Source of the DNA: 3107 sp965216225
GTDB taxonomy: Bacteria > Pseudomonadota > Alphaproteobacteria > Rhodobacterales > Rhodobacteraceae
NCBI GenBank assembly: GCA_965216225.1
Contig: CBDCFF010000029.1
Coordinates: 62,001-126,000, forward strand
DNA: 64,000 nt
Direction of reading: 5' to 3'
The position numbers were made by a program, and so were the translations under genes. Position 1 is the stretch's first letter; the number at the start of each line of letters is the position of its first letter. This document shows, piece by piece, positions 7,934 through 16,124 of this stretch. The notes under the pieces are model-generated. The model worked only from the letters and a program-made list of their open reading frames with translations. It ran no database searches and was not told the origin of the DNA.

Positions 7934-10610
7934 GCGCGCGGGGTGGCAGGTCATCACGCTCGCTCCGACCGGGGCGGGCCTGGACGCGCTTGCGGCGGAG
8001 GGGGCGGCGGGGATGCTGACGCTTCGGGGTTTCACGGCGGCGCTGGAGGCGGGGCGGATGCAGCTTGATCCGGCGACGGTTGTGGTGCTGGACGACGCCG
8101 GGCGGCTCGGGGGCCGGGAGGCGACCGATCTGCTGGCCCGGATAGATGCGAGCGGGGCGAAGCTGGTGGCGTTGACGGGCGGGGATACACAGGTTCCGCT
8201 CGAGGCCGGTCCGGTGTTCGGAGCGCTGGAGATGCGTCTGGGCGCGGCGCGTCTGGGGGCGGATCATGCGCGGGCGCCGGGGCGCGCGGCGCTGCTGCGC
8301 GACATTGTGGCGGGCGGGCAGCGGGGGGAACAGGCCGTGGCCGTTCTTGTTGATGAAGGTGTGGTCGTTGCGGGCGGTGACGCGCGGCGTGCGGCGGACG
8401 TTGTGGCGTCGGGCTGGATGGCGGACGGCGGCGCCGACAGGATCGCGCTGACCTGGTCGCGTGCGGAGGCCGATGCGGTGACGGCGGCGATCCGGTCGCG
8501 GCTGGATGCGGCGCGCCCCGGGCGGGCGGCGTTCGGTCCGGGCGTGGCGGTTCCCGAGTGGCGGTTCGCGTTTGCCTCGACGATCCACGGGGCGATGGGG
8601 CGGTCGCATGACAGCGTGCATCTTCTGGCGTCGCCGGGGATGACCCGTCAGGTTCTGGCCGCCGGGATCGGTCTGCACCGGGAGGCGCTGCGGATCGTGG
8701 CGCCGTCATCGGACGCGCGGACGGGCGAGGTTCTGGAGCGCATCGTGCGCCGTGATGCGGGCGCGCGGAGCGTGCTGGATTACGGTTTCGGGATTGCGCT
8801 CGGTGCGCGGGAGGCGATGCGGGGGGGCTCGGTGGAGCTTGCGGCGGAAGAGGAGACGGGCATCGAGGCGGCGATCGGGCGTCTGGCGGCGCTGGCGGGG
8901 ATCGAGCGGGCCGGGGGGCGGTCGCCGTTACCGCGCGGCGTGGAGGGCGAGGTTCTGGCCGAGGTGATCGGAGCGGCGATCCTGCACGATGGCCACGCCC
9001 CCGAAGGTGGCGACCGGCTGGCGGTGGAGCGTCATGTGCGCGCCCTGTCCGATCCGGCGGCCTGGCGGGCGCTTCTGCGGCAGGCGCCGAAGGGCCTGAC
9101 ACGGGAGGCCGATGCACTGGCGCGCGGCGAGGCCGGGGTGGATGGCGAGGGACGGCTTCTGACGGCGGCGCGCATTCTGGCGCGCGGCGCGCTGACGGCG
9201 CGGGCGCTTGGCGAGGAGCGGGTGGCGGCGCTGTTCGAGCGGGGGCTTCGGCTCTATGGCAAGCGGGCGGAGCGGGCCCGGCGGACGGGGCGCATGGACG
9301 AACTGGCGCCGGCGCGGATCGCGCAGGCTCCGGTGCCGGACTGGCCGGACCCGGCGGCGCGGCCGCAACCGGCGTGGAAGCGTCCGGCGGCGCGGTCGCG
9401 GTCCCTTCCACCGCGGCGGCGGCGGCGACTGGGTGTCGTGGATGTGCTGCGTCGGTTCGACCGTTCGGAAGAGGCGCTGATCCGGGATGTGCTGGCGACC
9501 ATGACCGGGCTTGGCGCTCATAGGGCGGTGCGCCGCGCCGACGCCTGCCGGCAGGCGCGGGCGGAAATCCTGACCCCGCCCGCCGGGGAGGCGCGTCCGG
9601 CGCAGGCGCAGGCGCCGGTGGTCAAAGCTGTCGTCGGTTCGCCGGAACGGGCGCCTTCGCCGGATCATGACGCCATGGCAGGCGATCTGGCGGTGCGGAT
9701 CAAGGAGGCAATCGGGGCGGGCGATCCGGTCCACGGCCTTGATCTTCGGCCCCGGCTCGGGAGCTTGCTGGAACGGGCGGACCGGGGGCCATGGGGCCGG
9801 CAGGGCGGGACAGCAGGGCAACTGGCGGCGCGGGTGACGGCTCTCGGGGGTCTGGCGGGCGAGGATCTGATTGTCGCGCGGGCGCTCGACCGGGTGCTGT
9901 CGGGAGCGCCTGCGCCGGAGGCCGTGCAGGGGGAACTGCCATTGGAGATGCCCGCGCCAGTACCCGCGCCCGTGCCAGTGCCAGTGCTCTCGACAGGCGC
10001 GCCGGATGCGCACAGGGCGCCTGCGCGCGCCGGGCCGGTGGATTTCGGTGGCATGGGGCTGCAACTGGCGCAGGCGATCAGCGCCCGGGTGGACATGACC
10101 GATGCGGTCCACGATGGCGCCGATCTGCCGGGGTACATCGCAAGGGTGCTGGCAATGACGGAGGCGGAACTGCCGGAGGCCGCGCCGCGCACGCTCAAGG
10201 CCCTGGCGAAGGCGTATGTGGAGCGCCCGCCCCATGCCGGGTTGGCGAAGATCGTGAAGGACGCGGTCGCGACGGCATTGGCCGAAGGCCCGCCGATGCC
10301 GGTGGACAGGCTGCGCCGGGAGCGCGCCGCGTTCATCGACCGGGTGACGGGCGGCCGGGTGAAGGAGCGGACGGATGCGGAGCTTGCGGGTTTCATGAGC
10401 GGCTTCACCCATGTGGAGATATTCGCGCTGGCCTCGCCGGAGGCGGAATGGCCGCCCTCGCTGCCTGCGGTTGCGCCGGAGGCCCGCGCGACGGTGGCGG
10501 TGGAATTCGATGTGCTGGCGGCAAACCGCAAGGAGAAGATTGCAATGGAACGGAAGAGCGAAGGGAAAGACACGGCGCCCACGCAGGCGCGGGCCGATCT
10601 GCCGAAGTGA
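7776..10610 (+). CDS. traA: Third segment of giant relaxase: helicase module B' and long accessory region
   Basis: The meaningful reading starts about 7833 (ALDHALAPG), which matches the opening of module B at 4348 of the preceding segment. Walker A is GDAGSGKTR at about residue 33 and Walker B-like VVVLDDAGR follows. The late motif is reduced to FASTIHGAMGRSHDS. After about residue 350 I recognise no family: the protein is rich in Ala, Arg and Glu, with a basic patch PPRRRRRLGV and a Pro/Ala linker of repeated PAPVP. The frame change at 7829-7833 lies at a CGGGGC run, typical of an indel. Translation stops at 10608-10610 only because a 61-bp extra stretch (see the repeat at 10571) shifts the frame; the likely original continuation is the segment at 10633. 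Confidence 0.7.
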   Translation: MTGGSRRLWSNLWTHRSSGALDHALAPGRLRLIRGDAGSGKTRVAAQASSLHERAGWQVITLAPTGAGLDALAAEGAAGMLTLRGFTAALEAGRMQLDPATVVVLDDAGRLGGREATDLLARIDASGAKLVALTGGDTQVPLEAGPVFGALEMRLGAARLGADHARAPGRAALLRDIVAGGQRGEQAVAVLVDEGVVVAGGDARRAADVVASGWMADGGADRIALTWSRAEADAVTAAIRSRLDAARPGRAAFGPGVAVPEWRFAFASTIHGAMGRSHDSVHLLASPGMTRQVLAAGIGLHREALRIVAPSSDARTGEVLERIVRRDAGARSVLDYGFGIALGAREAMRGGSVELAAEEETGIEAAIGRLAALAGIERAGGRSPLPRGVEGEVLAEVIGAAILHDGHAPEGGDRLAVERHVRALSDPAAWRALLRQAPKGLTREADALARGEAGVDGEGRLLTAARILARGALTARALGEERVAALFERGLRLYGKRAERARRTGRMDELAPARIAQAPVPDWPDPAARPQPAWKRPAARSRSLPPRRRRRLGVVDVLRRFDRSEEALIRDVLATMTGLGAHRAVRRADACRQARAEILTPPAGEARPAQAQAPVVKAVVGSPERAPSPDHDAMAGDLAVRIKEAIGAGDPVHGLDLRPRLGSLLERADRGPWGRQGGTAGQLAARVTALGGLAGEDLIVARALDRVLSGAPAPEAVQGELPLEMPAPVPAPVPVPVLSTGAPDAHRAPARAGPVDFGGMGLQLAQAISARVDMTDAVHDGADLPGYIARVLAMTEAELPEAAPRTLKALAKAYVERPPHAGLAKIVKDAVATALAEGPPMPVDRLRRERAAFIDRVTGGRVKERTDAELAGFMSGFTHVEIFALASPEAEWPPSLPAVAPEARATVAVEFDVLAANRKEKIAMERKSEGKDTAPTQARADLPK

Positions 10611-10661
10611 GAGCGATAGCCTTCTACCAGCCACGGCGCCCACGCAGGCGCGGGCCGATCT
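10571..10661 (+). repeat. 30-bp direct repeat framing a 61-bp insertion in the relaxase gene
   Basis: The same 30 bases (CACGGCGCCC...GGGCCGATCT) occur at 10571-10600 and 10632-10661, offset by 61 bp. Both copies encode TAPTQARADL, but in different frames because 61 is not a multiple of three. Removing 61 bp joins the frame of the upstream segment to the downstream one exactly. The 31 bp between the copies (10601-10631) carry the stop codon. Confidence 0.9.
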
Positions 10662-11787
10662 CGTCAAGGGGCTGGTGCTCGGACGGATCACCGACGATAC
10701 GCTTGAGAAGGTCCGGAAGAACTTTACCCTGGACGAGATCGCGGCCTTGCAGGATCCGGCACTGACACTGCCGGACACGCTGCCCGCGCTGACGCCGGTC
10801 ATGCGGGCGCGGACCGCGGAGACGCTGAAGCGCGCGGCTGGCGGCGAGGGCCGCACTTCCGGGGATCAGGGCGGCGGCGGTCGCGCCGGGGCATTGCGGG
10901 TCGTGCCGGAATACGCAGGCCCGGCGCTTGAGCTGGCCTGCGCCGTCACCGAGCGCGTCGAGGCGACCAACCCGGTGCATCGCCTGCCGCTCCAGGCCGC
11001 GATCTCGCACCTGCTGGGCCGCGCCGACGCCGCCCGCGATCTTCCCGGCCAGGAGGTCGAACGCCTTGCCCTGGAAATCGCCCGTGATCGCAAGGCGCTG
11101 GAGGCGAAGATCACACTGGCGAAGGAAATCGTCGCCAGGGCGCCGCCGCCGACCATGCAGTGGGTCAAGCCGGAACGGTTCATGGAGGAAGTCTTCCTTC
11201 ACAACCTGAGTGGCCGGGGCAGGTACAGGAACCACCCGATGCAGTTCAACCGTGTGCCGATGCAGAAACAATACACGGCGCAGGTCGATGGGCGGGTCGC
11301 CGGGGCGCTCAAAGGTGGCGTCGAGGCGACGCGGCTGGAACGGCTGGCGGCGCGGGCGACGCTTCTGCCCGGCCAGCCGGATGGATATGTCCATGTTGCG
11401 GCGGCTCTGGTCAGCGCGCTTCGCCTGGGACACCCCCGCGATGCCGCCGGGATCGCCAGGGAACGGCAGACCATTCCCGCCGAACTGGCGGCGTTGCGAC
11501 AGCCGGACATCGAAACCGCTGTGCCACTTCTGGAGCGGCTGTACCGGAACTTCACGCTGGCGGAGATCGCGGTGCTGGCGCGGCCGGAGCGGGCGCTTCC
11601 GGGCGCCATGCGGGAGATCGACGGCAGGTTGCGGAGCGACATCGCCGCCGGCATCAGAACCATGATGAGCAAACCCGTGACCCGAAAGTTCGGCTTTTAT
11701 GCCTGGGGGGACGGCGCGCGGCATCTCGAGGCGCGCCTGCATCCCGGACGGAGCATGGGCCGGGGCGAGGGCATGAGCCTGTCATGA
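10633..11787 (+). CDS. traA: C-terminal segment of giant relaxase (displaced by 61-bp insertion)
   Basis: From the second repeat copy the frame reads TAPTQARADLVKGLVLGRI and continues for about 384 residues with no recognised domain. It is helical and charged (EKVRKNFTLDEIAAL; LERLYRNFTLAEIAVLARPE shows an internal echo of the NFTLxEIA motif). I begin it at the repeat because upstream of this the same frame is only a shadow of the preceding segment. If it is translated separately the first usable codon is GTG at 10675, with no clear ribosome site. The stop TGA overlaps the next gene start (ATGA at 11784), suggesting the whole relaxase and the small genes form one operon. Confidence 0.6.
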   Translation, partial: TAPTQARADLVKGLVLGRITDDTLEKVRKNFTLDEIAALQDPALTLPDTLPALTPVMRARTAETLKRAAGGEGRTSGDQGGGGRAGALRVVPEYAGPALELACAVTERVEATNPVHRLPLQAAISHLLGRADAARDLPGQEVERLALEIARDRKALEAKITLAKEIVARAPPPTMQWVKPERFMEEVFLHNLSGRGRYRNHPMQFNRVPMQKQYTAQVDGRVAGALKGGVEATRLERLAARATLLPGQPDGYVHVAAALVSALRLGHPRDAAGIARERQTIPAELAALRQPDIETAVPLLERLYRNFTLAEIAVLARPERALPGAMREIDGRLRSDIAAGIRTMMSKPVTRKFGFYAWGDGARHLEARLHPGRSMGRGEGMSLS

Positions 11788-12317
11788 CCGGACAGGCCGA
11801 TACGACATCGCGTTCCCGCCCGGCAAGGCGCGATCCCGGCGCACGCATTGCGGCCATCGGGGCGGAACTGGCGCGCATTCGCGCCCGCGAGGAAAGGCGC
11901 CTGATCCAGGCTGCGGACAGGGCGGGGTTCTTCGACCTGCGCTTCACGCACGCCCGGACCGTGGCGATGTTGCGCCGCGCCGTCGAGGAGGCCCCCGACC
12001 CGAAGCGCTCCGCCCTGGCGCGGCTGCGGCGGGATCTCGGGCGCATCCGCACCCGTGTGGGCGCGGGCGGCGCGTACCAACGATGCCCCGCAGGAAGGCG
12101 CTGCTCGGCGGCTTTCTCGTCGCCCGGTGCCGCCACAAGCCGGAACTGCACGCCGGGATCGCCCCGGACATCCGCAGGTTCCTCGAAAGCCACGCCATCG
12201 CGGAGGTGGCGGCGCGCAACGTCGAACTGCTCGAAGGCTTCCTCGCCGATCCCCATGCCACGGACCCGAAGGACATCCCGATTGGCGAGGCCCGGCTGCG
12301 GCGCAGTCACAGGCTGA
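11784..12317 (+). CDS. Small basic mobilisation-type protein (TraD-like), possibly frameshifted at its end
   Basis: It begins at ATG overlapping the relaxase stop. The first ~95 residues are convincing: a charged helix (RIAAIGAELARIRAREERR), then AGFFDLRFTHART and RRAVEEAPDP. This resembles the small TraC/TraD-type accessory proteins found beside MOBQ relaxases, but that is a resemblance, not a proof. From about 12070 the reading becomes Ser/Arg/Pro-rich and looks like a shadow of the next gene at 12083, so the true protein probably ends or changes frame near there. Length as read is 177 residues. Confidence 0.5.
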   Translation: MTGQADTTSRSRPARRDPGARIAAIGAELARIRAREERRLIQAADRAGFFDLRFTHARTVAMLRRAVEEAPDPKRSALARLRRDLGRIRTRVGAGGAYQRCPAGRRCSAAFSSPGAATSRNCTPGSPRTSAGSSKATPSRRWRRATSNCSKASSPIPMPRTRRTSRLARPGCGAVTG

Positions 12318-12460
12318 TCCTGCTCGGCGCGCATGTCATGGCCCGCCACGACGGCGACGCCACCATCCGCCGCCTGCTGGCCGAAGAACTCCCCGGCTTC
12401 GTCAACGCGAGAGCCCACCCGAAGCGCCGGCGCGACCTGCTCGCGGCGTTTCTGACCTGA
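12083..12460 (+). CDS. Small mobilisation-type protein of unknown function
   Basis: The 125-residue protein starts MPRRKALLGGFLVARC, a pattern (basic start then a short hydrophobic helix) seen in small conjugal-transfer accessory proteins. The body is helical and ends KRRRDLLAAFLT. It overlaps the preceding reading by 235 bp in another frame, which is too much for two genuine genes, so either the preceding gene is shorter or the two were once one gene. No catalytic motif is visible. It ends the conjugation block; a ~185-bp stretch without genes follows. Confidence 0.55.
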   Translation: MPRRKALLGGFLVARCRHKPELHAGIAPDIRRFLESHAIAEVAARNVELLEGFLADPHATDPKDIPIGEARLRRSHRLILLGAHVMARHDGDATIRRLLAEELPGFVNARAHPKRRRDLLAAFLT

Positions 12461-12645
12461 AACCGGGAACAGGCCGGAGACCACGTCTTTGCCATGCTCG
12501 CGGGCATGACCTGCTGCTCTTTTCACGAAACCGGGCGAGAAACGGCTCCGGTTTCAGGTGCGCGCATGTGCGCACGGCGCCTTGATGATTATTTTACCAA
12601 ACATCCCGCAATGCAACCCACAGTTGCGAGCGGGAGATGTGCCTC

Positions 12646-13332
12646 ATGGATTTCTGCGCGGTGTACACGCCTTTTCACACTGTGGAAGCAGCCGAAATTC
12701 TGGGAGAAACTCCGGATCGACTGTATGACGCCGAACGGGCCGGTCTGCTGAAGAGAAGCTGTTACCCTGCCGACAGATATTCGGCCAGGGTGGCGCATCA
12801 CAGCTTTGCGGACATCGTCGAATACAGGACGCTGCGGGATTGCAGCGGCATCTGCCCGCAGTCGGAACGCCTCGGGCAAATGGTCGAGGACGGCCTGGAA
12901 ACGATCTGCGCCGACCTGGACTACAGCGAATATTCGGAACAGACCCTGATGGATCATCTGTCCATGCACGTTCTGGAGGCCCTTTCCCCGTCATGCGGGG
13001 TTCGCAACGGCGCCTGCGCTCCCGATCCCGCCCCGGCACTGGAAATCTGCCTGGCGGCGATCATCGTATCGAACCGGGCGTCCCTGTATCGCAAGGCGCT
13101 GACGCTGTTGCAGGAAGACCATGTTGCGGAGTGCGTATCCCGGGACAACCAGCCGGCACATGCCCTGCCTGCCCGGGATGTGCGGGGATCTGACGATCCT
13201 GCCCGGGTCGAAACGACGCCGGGTCAATCGCCCCTGCGAAGCCTGCCGCTGCACGATGGCCCACCCCGGGGACGGTCGCCGGCAACCGCCGGCGCGGGTC
13301 TGCACGGACTTTGGCGCGCGGCCCTTCTTTGA
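12646..13332 (+). CDS. Unidentified protein with possible MerR-like N-terminal helix-turn-helix
   Basis: I prefer ATG 12646 to the in-frame ATG at 12637 because GGGAG at 12632-12636 is then spaced about 9 bp away. Residues 10-45 (FHTVEAAEILGETPDRLYDA, then ERAGLLKR) look like the first helices of a MerR-type DNA-binding domain. The rest is acidic and helical with several Cys. The last ~50 residues are Pro/Arg/Ser-rich and may be out of frame; an alternative frame (13121-13390) gives a Cys-containing tail and overlaps the TPR gene start. Function unknown; as the gene directly upstream of the TPR protein it could be its regulator. Confidence 0.5.
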   Translation: MDFCAVYTPFHTVEAAEILGETPDRLYDAERAGLLKRSCYPADRYSARVAHHSFADIVEYRTLRDCSGICPQSERLGQMVEDGLETICADLDYSEYSEQTLMDHLSMHVLEALSPSCGVRNGACAPDPAPALEICLAAIIVSNRASLYRKALTLLQEDHVAECVSRDNQPAHALPARDVRGSDDPARVETTPGQSPLRSLPLHDGPPRGRSPATAGAGLHGLWRAALL

Positions 13333-13390
13333 CGAACTGACCGCGATGATGGTATTCGTGGCGAAAGGTGGACAGGGAATTCCGAAATGA
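13121..13390 (+). CDS. Possible small Cys-containing ORF or true 3' end of the preceding gene
   Basis: This frame reads CGDLTILPGSKRRR then RPCEACRC, and ends FFDELTAMMVFVAKGGQGIPK. The end looks protein-like, and its stop overlaps the TPR gene start as ATGA (13387-13390), the usual mark of translational coupling. It overlaps the gene at 12646 in another frame. One of the two readings of this region must be wrong, or a frameshift joins them. Confidence 0.3.
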   Translation: MLRSAYPGTTSRHMPCLPGMCGDLTILPGSKRRRVNRPCEACRCTMAHPGDGRRQPPARVCTDFGARPFFDELTAMMVFVAKGGQGIPK

Positions 13391-15537
13391 ACTGGCTCTA
13401 CTCCATTGTTACAGGTGTACTTGTAGGTGTGATTGTGGCCTGGTTGAAGGGGTTTCTCAATTGGCTTCTTTGGGCGCCCGCACGGGTACGGCTTTTCCTT
13501 AAAAACACACGGCTTGCCCCTGAAAACAAATGGCGAGACCAGTCACAACGCCCCGAAGACGGGTTCCGGATCGTTCTGTGCTGGCTGGAAGACGATAGCA
13601 GTGGGGACGACACGAAAATCGTCGCACAAGCCTTTCAAAATGTTCATGGCATCAAGCTGGTCCGTTCTGCCCGGATCGTGACGGCTTCCGGCGCTGGCGA
13701 CGACTGGCATCCAGCCATGGAGAACAGCGCGCGCGCGGTGCTTGAAGACTGGAACGCCGATCTGGCAATCGTCGGTCTGGTGAAGCGTTCCAGAGAGGCA
13801 TTGAGTCTGTGGTTCGTGCCACGCCTGGGCGAAAACACACTCGACCGCGGGGACCGGCCGTACAAGTTGGAAAACGTGACGCTTGGCGATGACTTTCACG
13901 ATGACCTTCGCGCTCAGGTTACTGCCATGGCGTTGACGGCTGTGGCGTCGCCCGCAGATACCGAAGCACGTGGTCGGGTGCTGGAGAAAGGATTACGGGA
14001 TGTTACAGAGAAGCTCGCCAGATTGCTTGATGGTTCCACAATCGTTGAGGGTGAACGCCGTGCTGCCCTGCATGTAGCGCTCGGCAATGCCCTTCAGACG
14101 CTTGGTGAGCGGGAGAACGACCCGGCGCGGCTCGAGCAGGCCGTGGCAGCCTACCACGCGGCCCTTGAGGAGTACTCCCGTGATCGCGCGCCGCACCAAT
14201 GGGCCTTGACGCAGAACAATCTCGGCAATGCTCTTGCGATCCTTGGTGAGCGGGAGAGTGGCACGGAGTGGCTGGAGGAGGCGGTTGCGGCCTACCGCGC
14301 GGCCCTGGAGGAGTACATCCGTGATCGTGCGCCGCTCCAATGGGCGGCAACGCAGAACAATCTCGGCAATGCCCTTCGGACACTTGGTGAGCGGGAGAGT
14401 GACACGGCGCGGCTCGAGGAGGCGGTTGTGGCCTACCGCGCGGCCCTCAAGGAACGCACCCGTGATGGCGCGCCGCTTGATTGGGCCATGACGCAGAACA
14501 ATCTCGGCAGTGCCCTTCAGACGCTTGGTAAGCGGGAGAGCGACACGGGGCGGCTGGAGGAGGCAGTGGCAGCCTACCGCGCGGCTCTGGAGGAGTACAC
14601 CCGTGATCGCGTGCCGCTCGGTTGGGCGGGAACGCAGAACAATCTCGGCAATGCCCTTCGGGCGCTTGGTGAGCAGGACCGCGACACGGAGCGACTTGAG
14701 CAGGCAGTGGCGGCCTACCGCGCGGCCCTTGAGGAACGCACCCGTGATGGCGTGCCGCTGGATTGGGCCATGACGCAGAACAATCTCGGCAGTGCCCTTC
14801 TGAGGCTTGGTGAACGGGAGAATGACACGCCGCAACTTGAGCAGGCGGTCGCGGCCTACCTCTTGGCCCTCGGGGAACTCACTCGCGATCGCGTGCCGCT
14901 CCAATGGGCCGCAACGCAGAACAATCTCGGCAATGCCCTTCTGAGGCTTGGTGAGCGGGAGAGCGACACGGAGCGGCTTGAGCAGGCAGTGGCGGCCTAC
15001 CACGCGGCGCTCGGGGAATACACCCGCGATCGCGTGCCGCTCGATTGGGCCTCGACGCAGAACAATCTCGGTAATACCCTTGCGAGGCTTGGTGAGCGGG
15101 AGAGCGACACGGAGCGGCTTGAGCAGGCGGTTGCGGCCTACCTCTCGGCTCTTGAGGAACGCACCCGTGATCACGTGCCGCTGGATTGGGCGACAACGCA
15201 GAACAATCTCGGCAATGCTCTTGCGAGGCTTGGAGAGCGGGAGAGCGGCACGGGGCGGCTTGAGGAGGCAGTGGCGGCCTACCGCGCGGCCCTGGAGGAG
15301 TACACCCGTGATCGTGCGCCGCTGGATTGGGCGGGAACACAGAGCAATCTCGGCAGTGCCCTTTGGGCCCTTGGTGAGCGGGAGAGTGGCACGGAACGGC
15401 TCAAGCAGGCAGTGGTGGCCTACCGCGCGGCCCTCGGGGAACGCACTCGTGATCGCGTGCCGCTCCAATGGGCCGCAACGCAGAACAGCCTCGACCGGGT
15501 TCTCCAAAGGCTGTCCGAAAAAGAAAACGAGCCTTGA
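13387..15537 (+). CDS. Membrane-anchored TPR-repeat protein with TolB/FlgO-like N-terminal domain
   Basis: The 716-residue protein has one N-terminal membrane helix (residues 3-31, IVTGVLVGVIVAWLKGFL), then a globular domain (about 55-230; GFRIVLCWLEDD, NADLAIVGLVKR) resembling the nucleotide-free TolB/FlgO-like domains found in TPR proteins. From about residue 232 ten copies of a 47-residue TPR-type unit follow (consensus LGNALxxLGERES then LEQAVAAYRAALEE then WAxTQNN). The copies are nearly identical in DNA as well, spaced 141 bp. TPR arrays bind proteins; the partner is not indicated. Codon use is a little less GC-rich than the relaxase. The C-terminus (VLQRLSEKENEP) breaks the pattern, as a capping helix would. 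Confidence 0.75.
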   Translation: MNWLYSIVTGVLVGVIVAWLKGFLNWLLWAPARVRLFLKNTRLAPENKWRDQSQRPEDGFRIVLCWLEDDSSGDDTKIVAQAFQNVHGIKLVRSARIVTASGAGDDWHPAMENSARAVLEDWNADLAIVGLVKRSREALSLWFVPRLGENTLDRGDRPYKLENVTLGDDFHDDLRAQVTAMALTAVASPADTEARGRVLEKGLRDVTEKLARLLDGSTIVEGERRAALHVALGNALQTLGERENDPARLEQAVAAYHAALEEYSRDRAPHQWALTQNNLGNALAILGERESGTEWLEEAVAAYRAALEEYIRDRAPLQWAATQNNLGNALRTLGERESDTARLEEAVVAYRAALKERTRDGAPLDWAMTQNNLGSALQTLGKRESDTGRLEEAVAAYRAALEEYTRDRVPLGWAGTQNNLGNALRALGEQDRDTERLEQAVAAYRAALEERTRDGVPLDWAMTQNNLGSALLRLGERENDTPQLEQAVAAYLLALGELTRDRVPLQWAATQNNLGNALLRLGERESDTERLEQAVAAYHAALGEYTRDRVPLDWASTQNNLGNTLARLGERESDTERLEQAVAAYLSALEERTRDHVPLDWATTQNNLGNALARLGERESGTGRLEEAVAAYRAALEEYTRDRAPLDWAGTQSNLGSALWALGERESGTERLKQAVVAYRAALGERTRDRVPLQWAATQNSLDRVLQRLSEKENEP
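14080..15495 (+). repeat. Tandem 141-bp DNA repeat encoding ten TPR units
   Basis: The units begin at CTCGGCAATGC-type starts, for example 14221 and 14362, and recur every 141 bp to about 15495. All differences keep the frame and mostly fall at the same few positions (EEY/EER, LQW/LDW). Such an array is prone to recombination, so copy number may vary between strains and may be miscounted in assembly. Confidence 0.85.
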
Positions 15538-15620
15538 ACGATCACGGATCCGGATCAGGTGTTTCGTCCCGGCGTGTGATGGTCTGCTGATCCGTGACCA
15601 TCAGAAGGACGCATTATGCG

Positions 15621-15759
15621 GCACTCCATAAAACGGGCGATTTTAAGACGATGCTGAAGGGCGAGATGAAGGCCGGAAATAACGGTGTTGATCTGTCCAG
15701 AAACCCTTCCAGAAACATGCATGTCCATTTACGATATTCATAACCGTTTTCTGGAGTGC
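15621..15759. promoter_or_regulatory. Inverted repeat pair beside a resolvase fragment, possible res subsite
   Basis: GCACTCCATAAAACGG at 15621-15636 is matched, with one difference, by the reverse complement of 15744-15759. The pair brackets the region just before the resolvase start, where Tn3-type elements place resolution sites. It could equally be the terminal repeat of a small element. Confidence 0.4.
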
Positions 15760-15764
15760 GCGAA

Positions 15765-15935
15765 ATGCAGGATGAACCCGCTGGCAGAAAGATCGTTGGC
15801 TATGCCCGCGTGTCGAAGGCCGATCAGTCGCTGAGCCAGCAGGTTGCCCGGCTCCGGGCGCTCGGGTGTGATGAAATCCATACGGATCAGATGAGCGGAA
15901 AGACCGCGCGCCGGGACGGCCTGCAATCTGCCCTG
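15765..15935 (+). pseudogene. Serine recombinase (Tn3-type resolvase) N-terminal fragment
   Basis: The reading KIVGYARVSKADQSLSQQ, with the catalytic serine in YARVS, followed by VARLRALGCDEIHTDQMSG, is the start of a resolvase/invertase. After about residue 57 (LQSAL) the similarity stops and the sequence becomes the 5' end of a gene on the other strand. The catalytic-domain end and DNA-binding domain are missing, so it is not functional. GTG 15756 is an alternative start; ATG 15765 is used here. Confidence 0.75.
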
Positions 15936-16014
15936 AGATCAGCATCACGCCGGGCACGATCTGACACCCTTTGTGCGGGACGCCTGCCTGGCTCCATTTT
16001 CCGGCCATCGTCAT
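15936..16014 (-). pseudogene. 5' fragment of a small conserved-type protein (MAGKWSQxGVPHKG start)
   Basis: On the minus strand ATG at 16012-16014 opens MTMAGKWSQAGVPHKG. I recall this N-terminus from a family of small uncharacterised proteins, but cannot check it. The match ends at the junction with the resolvase fragment, so only about 26 codons remain. Low certainty. Confidence 0.35.
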
Positions 16015-16124
16015 AGACTCCTTCCGTCGCACTGATGCCCTTCGATAGCGAGTGCTTTACCTACTCACACTTCGATGATACAAAACCTCATAACTCAGGT
16101 TTGGAGTTTGGTGGTTTCATATCA

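Noticed and set aside
8928..10856. A 642-codon minus-strand frame
   Set aside because: Antisense shadow of the relaxase C-terminal region with no recognisable domain.
14080..15495. Regular repeats considered as a CRISPR array
   Set aside because: Units are 141 bp with no unique spacers and encode TPR units in one frame; no cas genes nearby.
13993..15507. A 504-codon minus-strand frame with regular repeats
   Set aside because: It is antisense to the TPR gene; its repeats simply mirror the 141-bp units.
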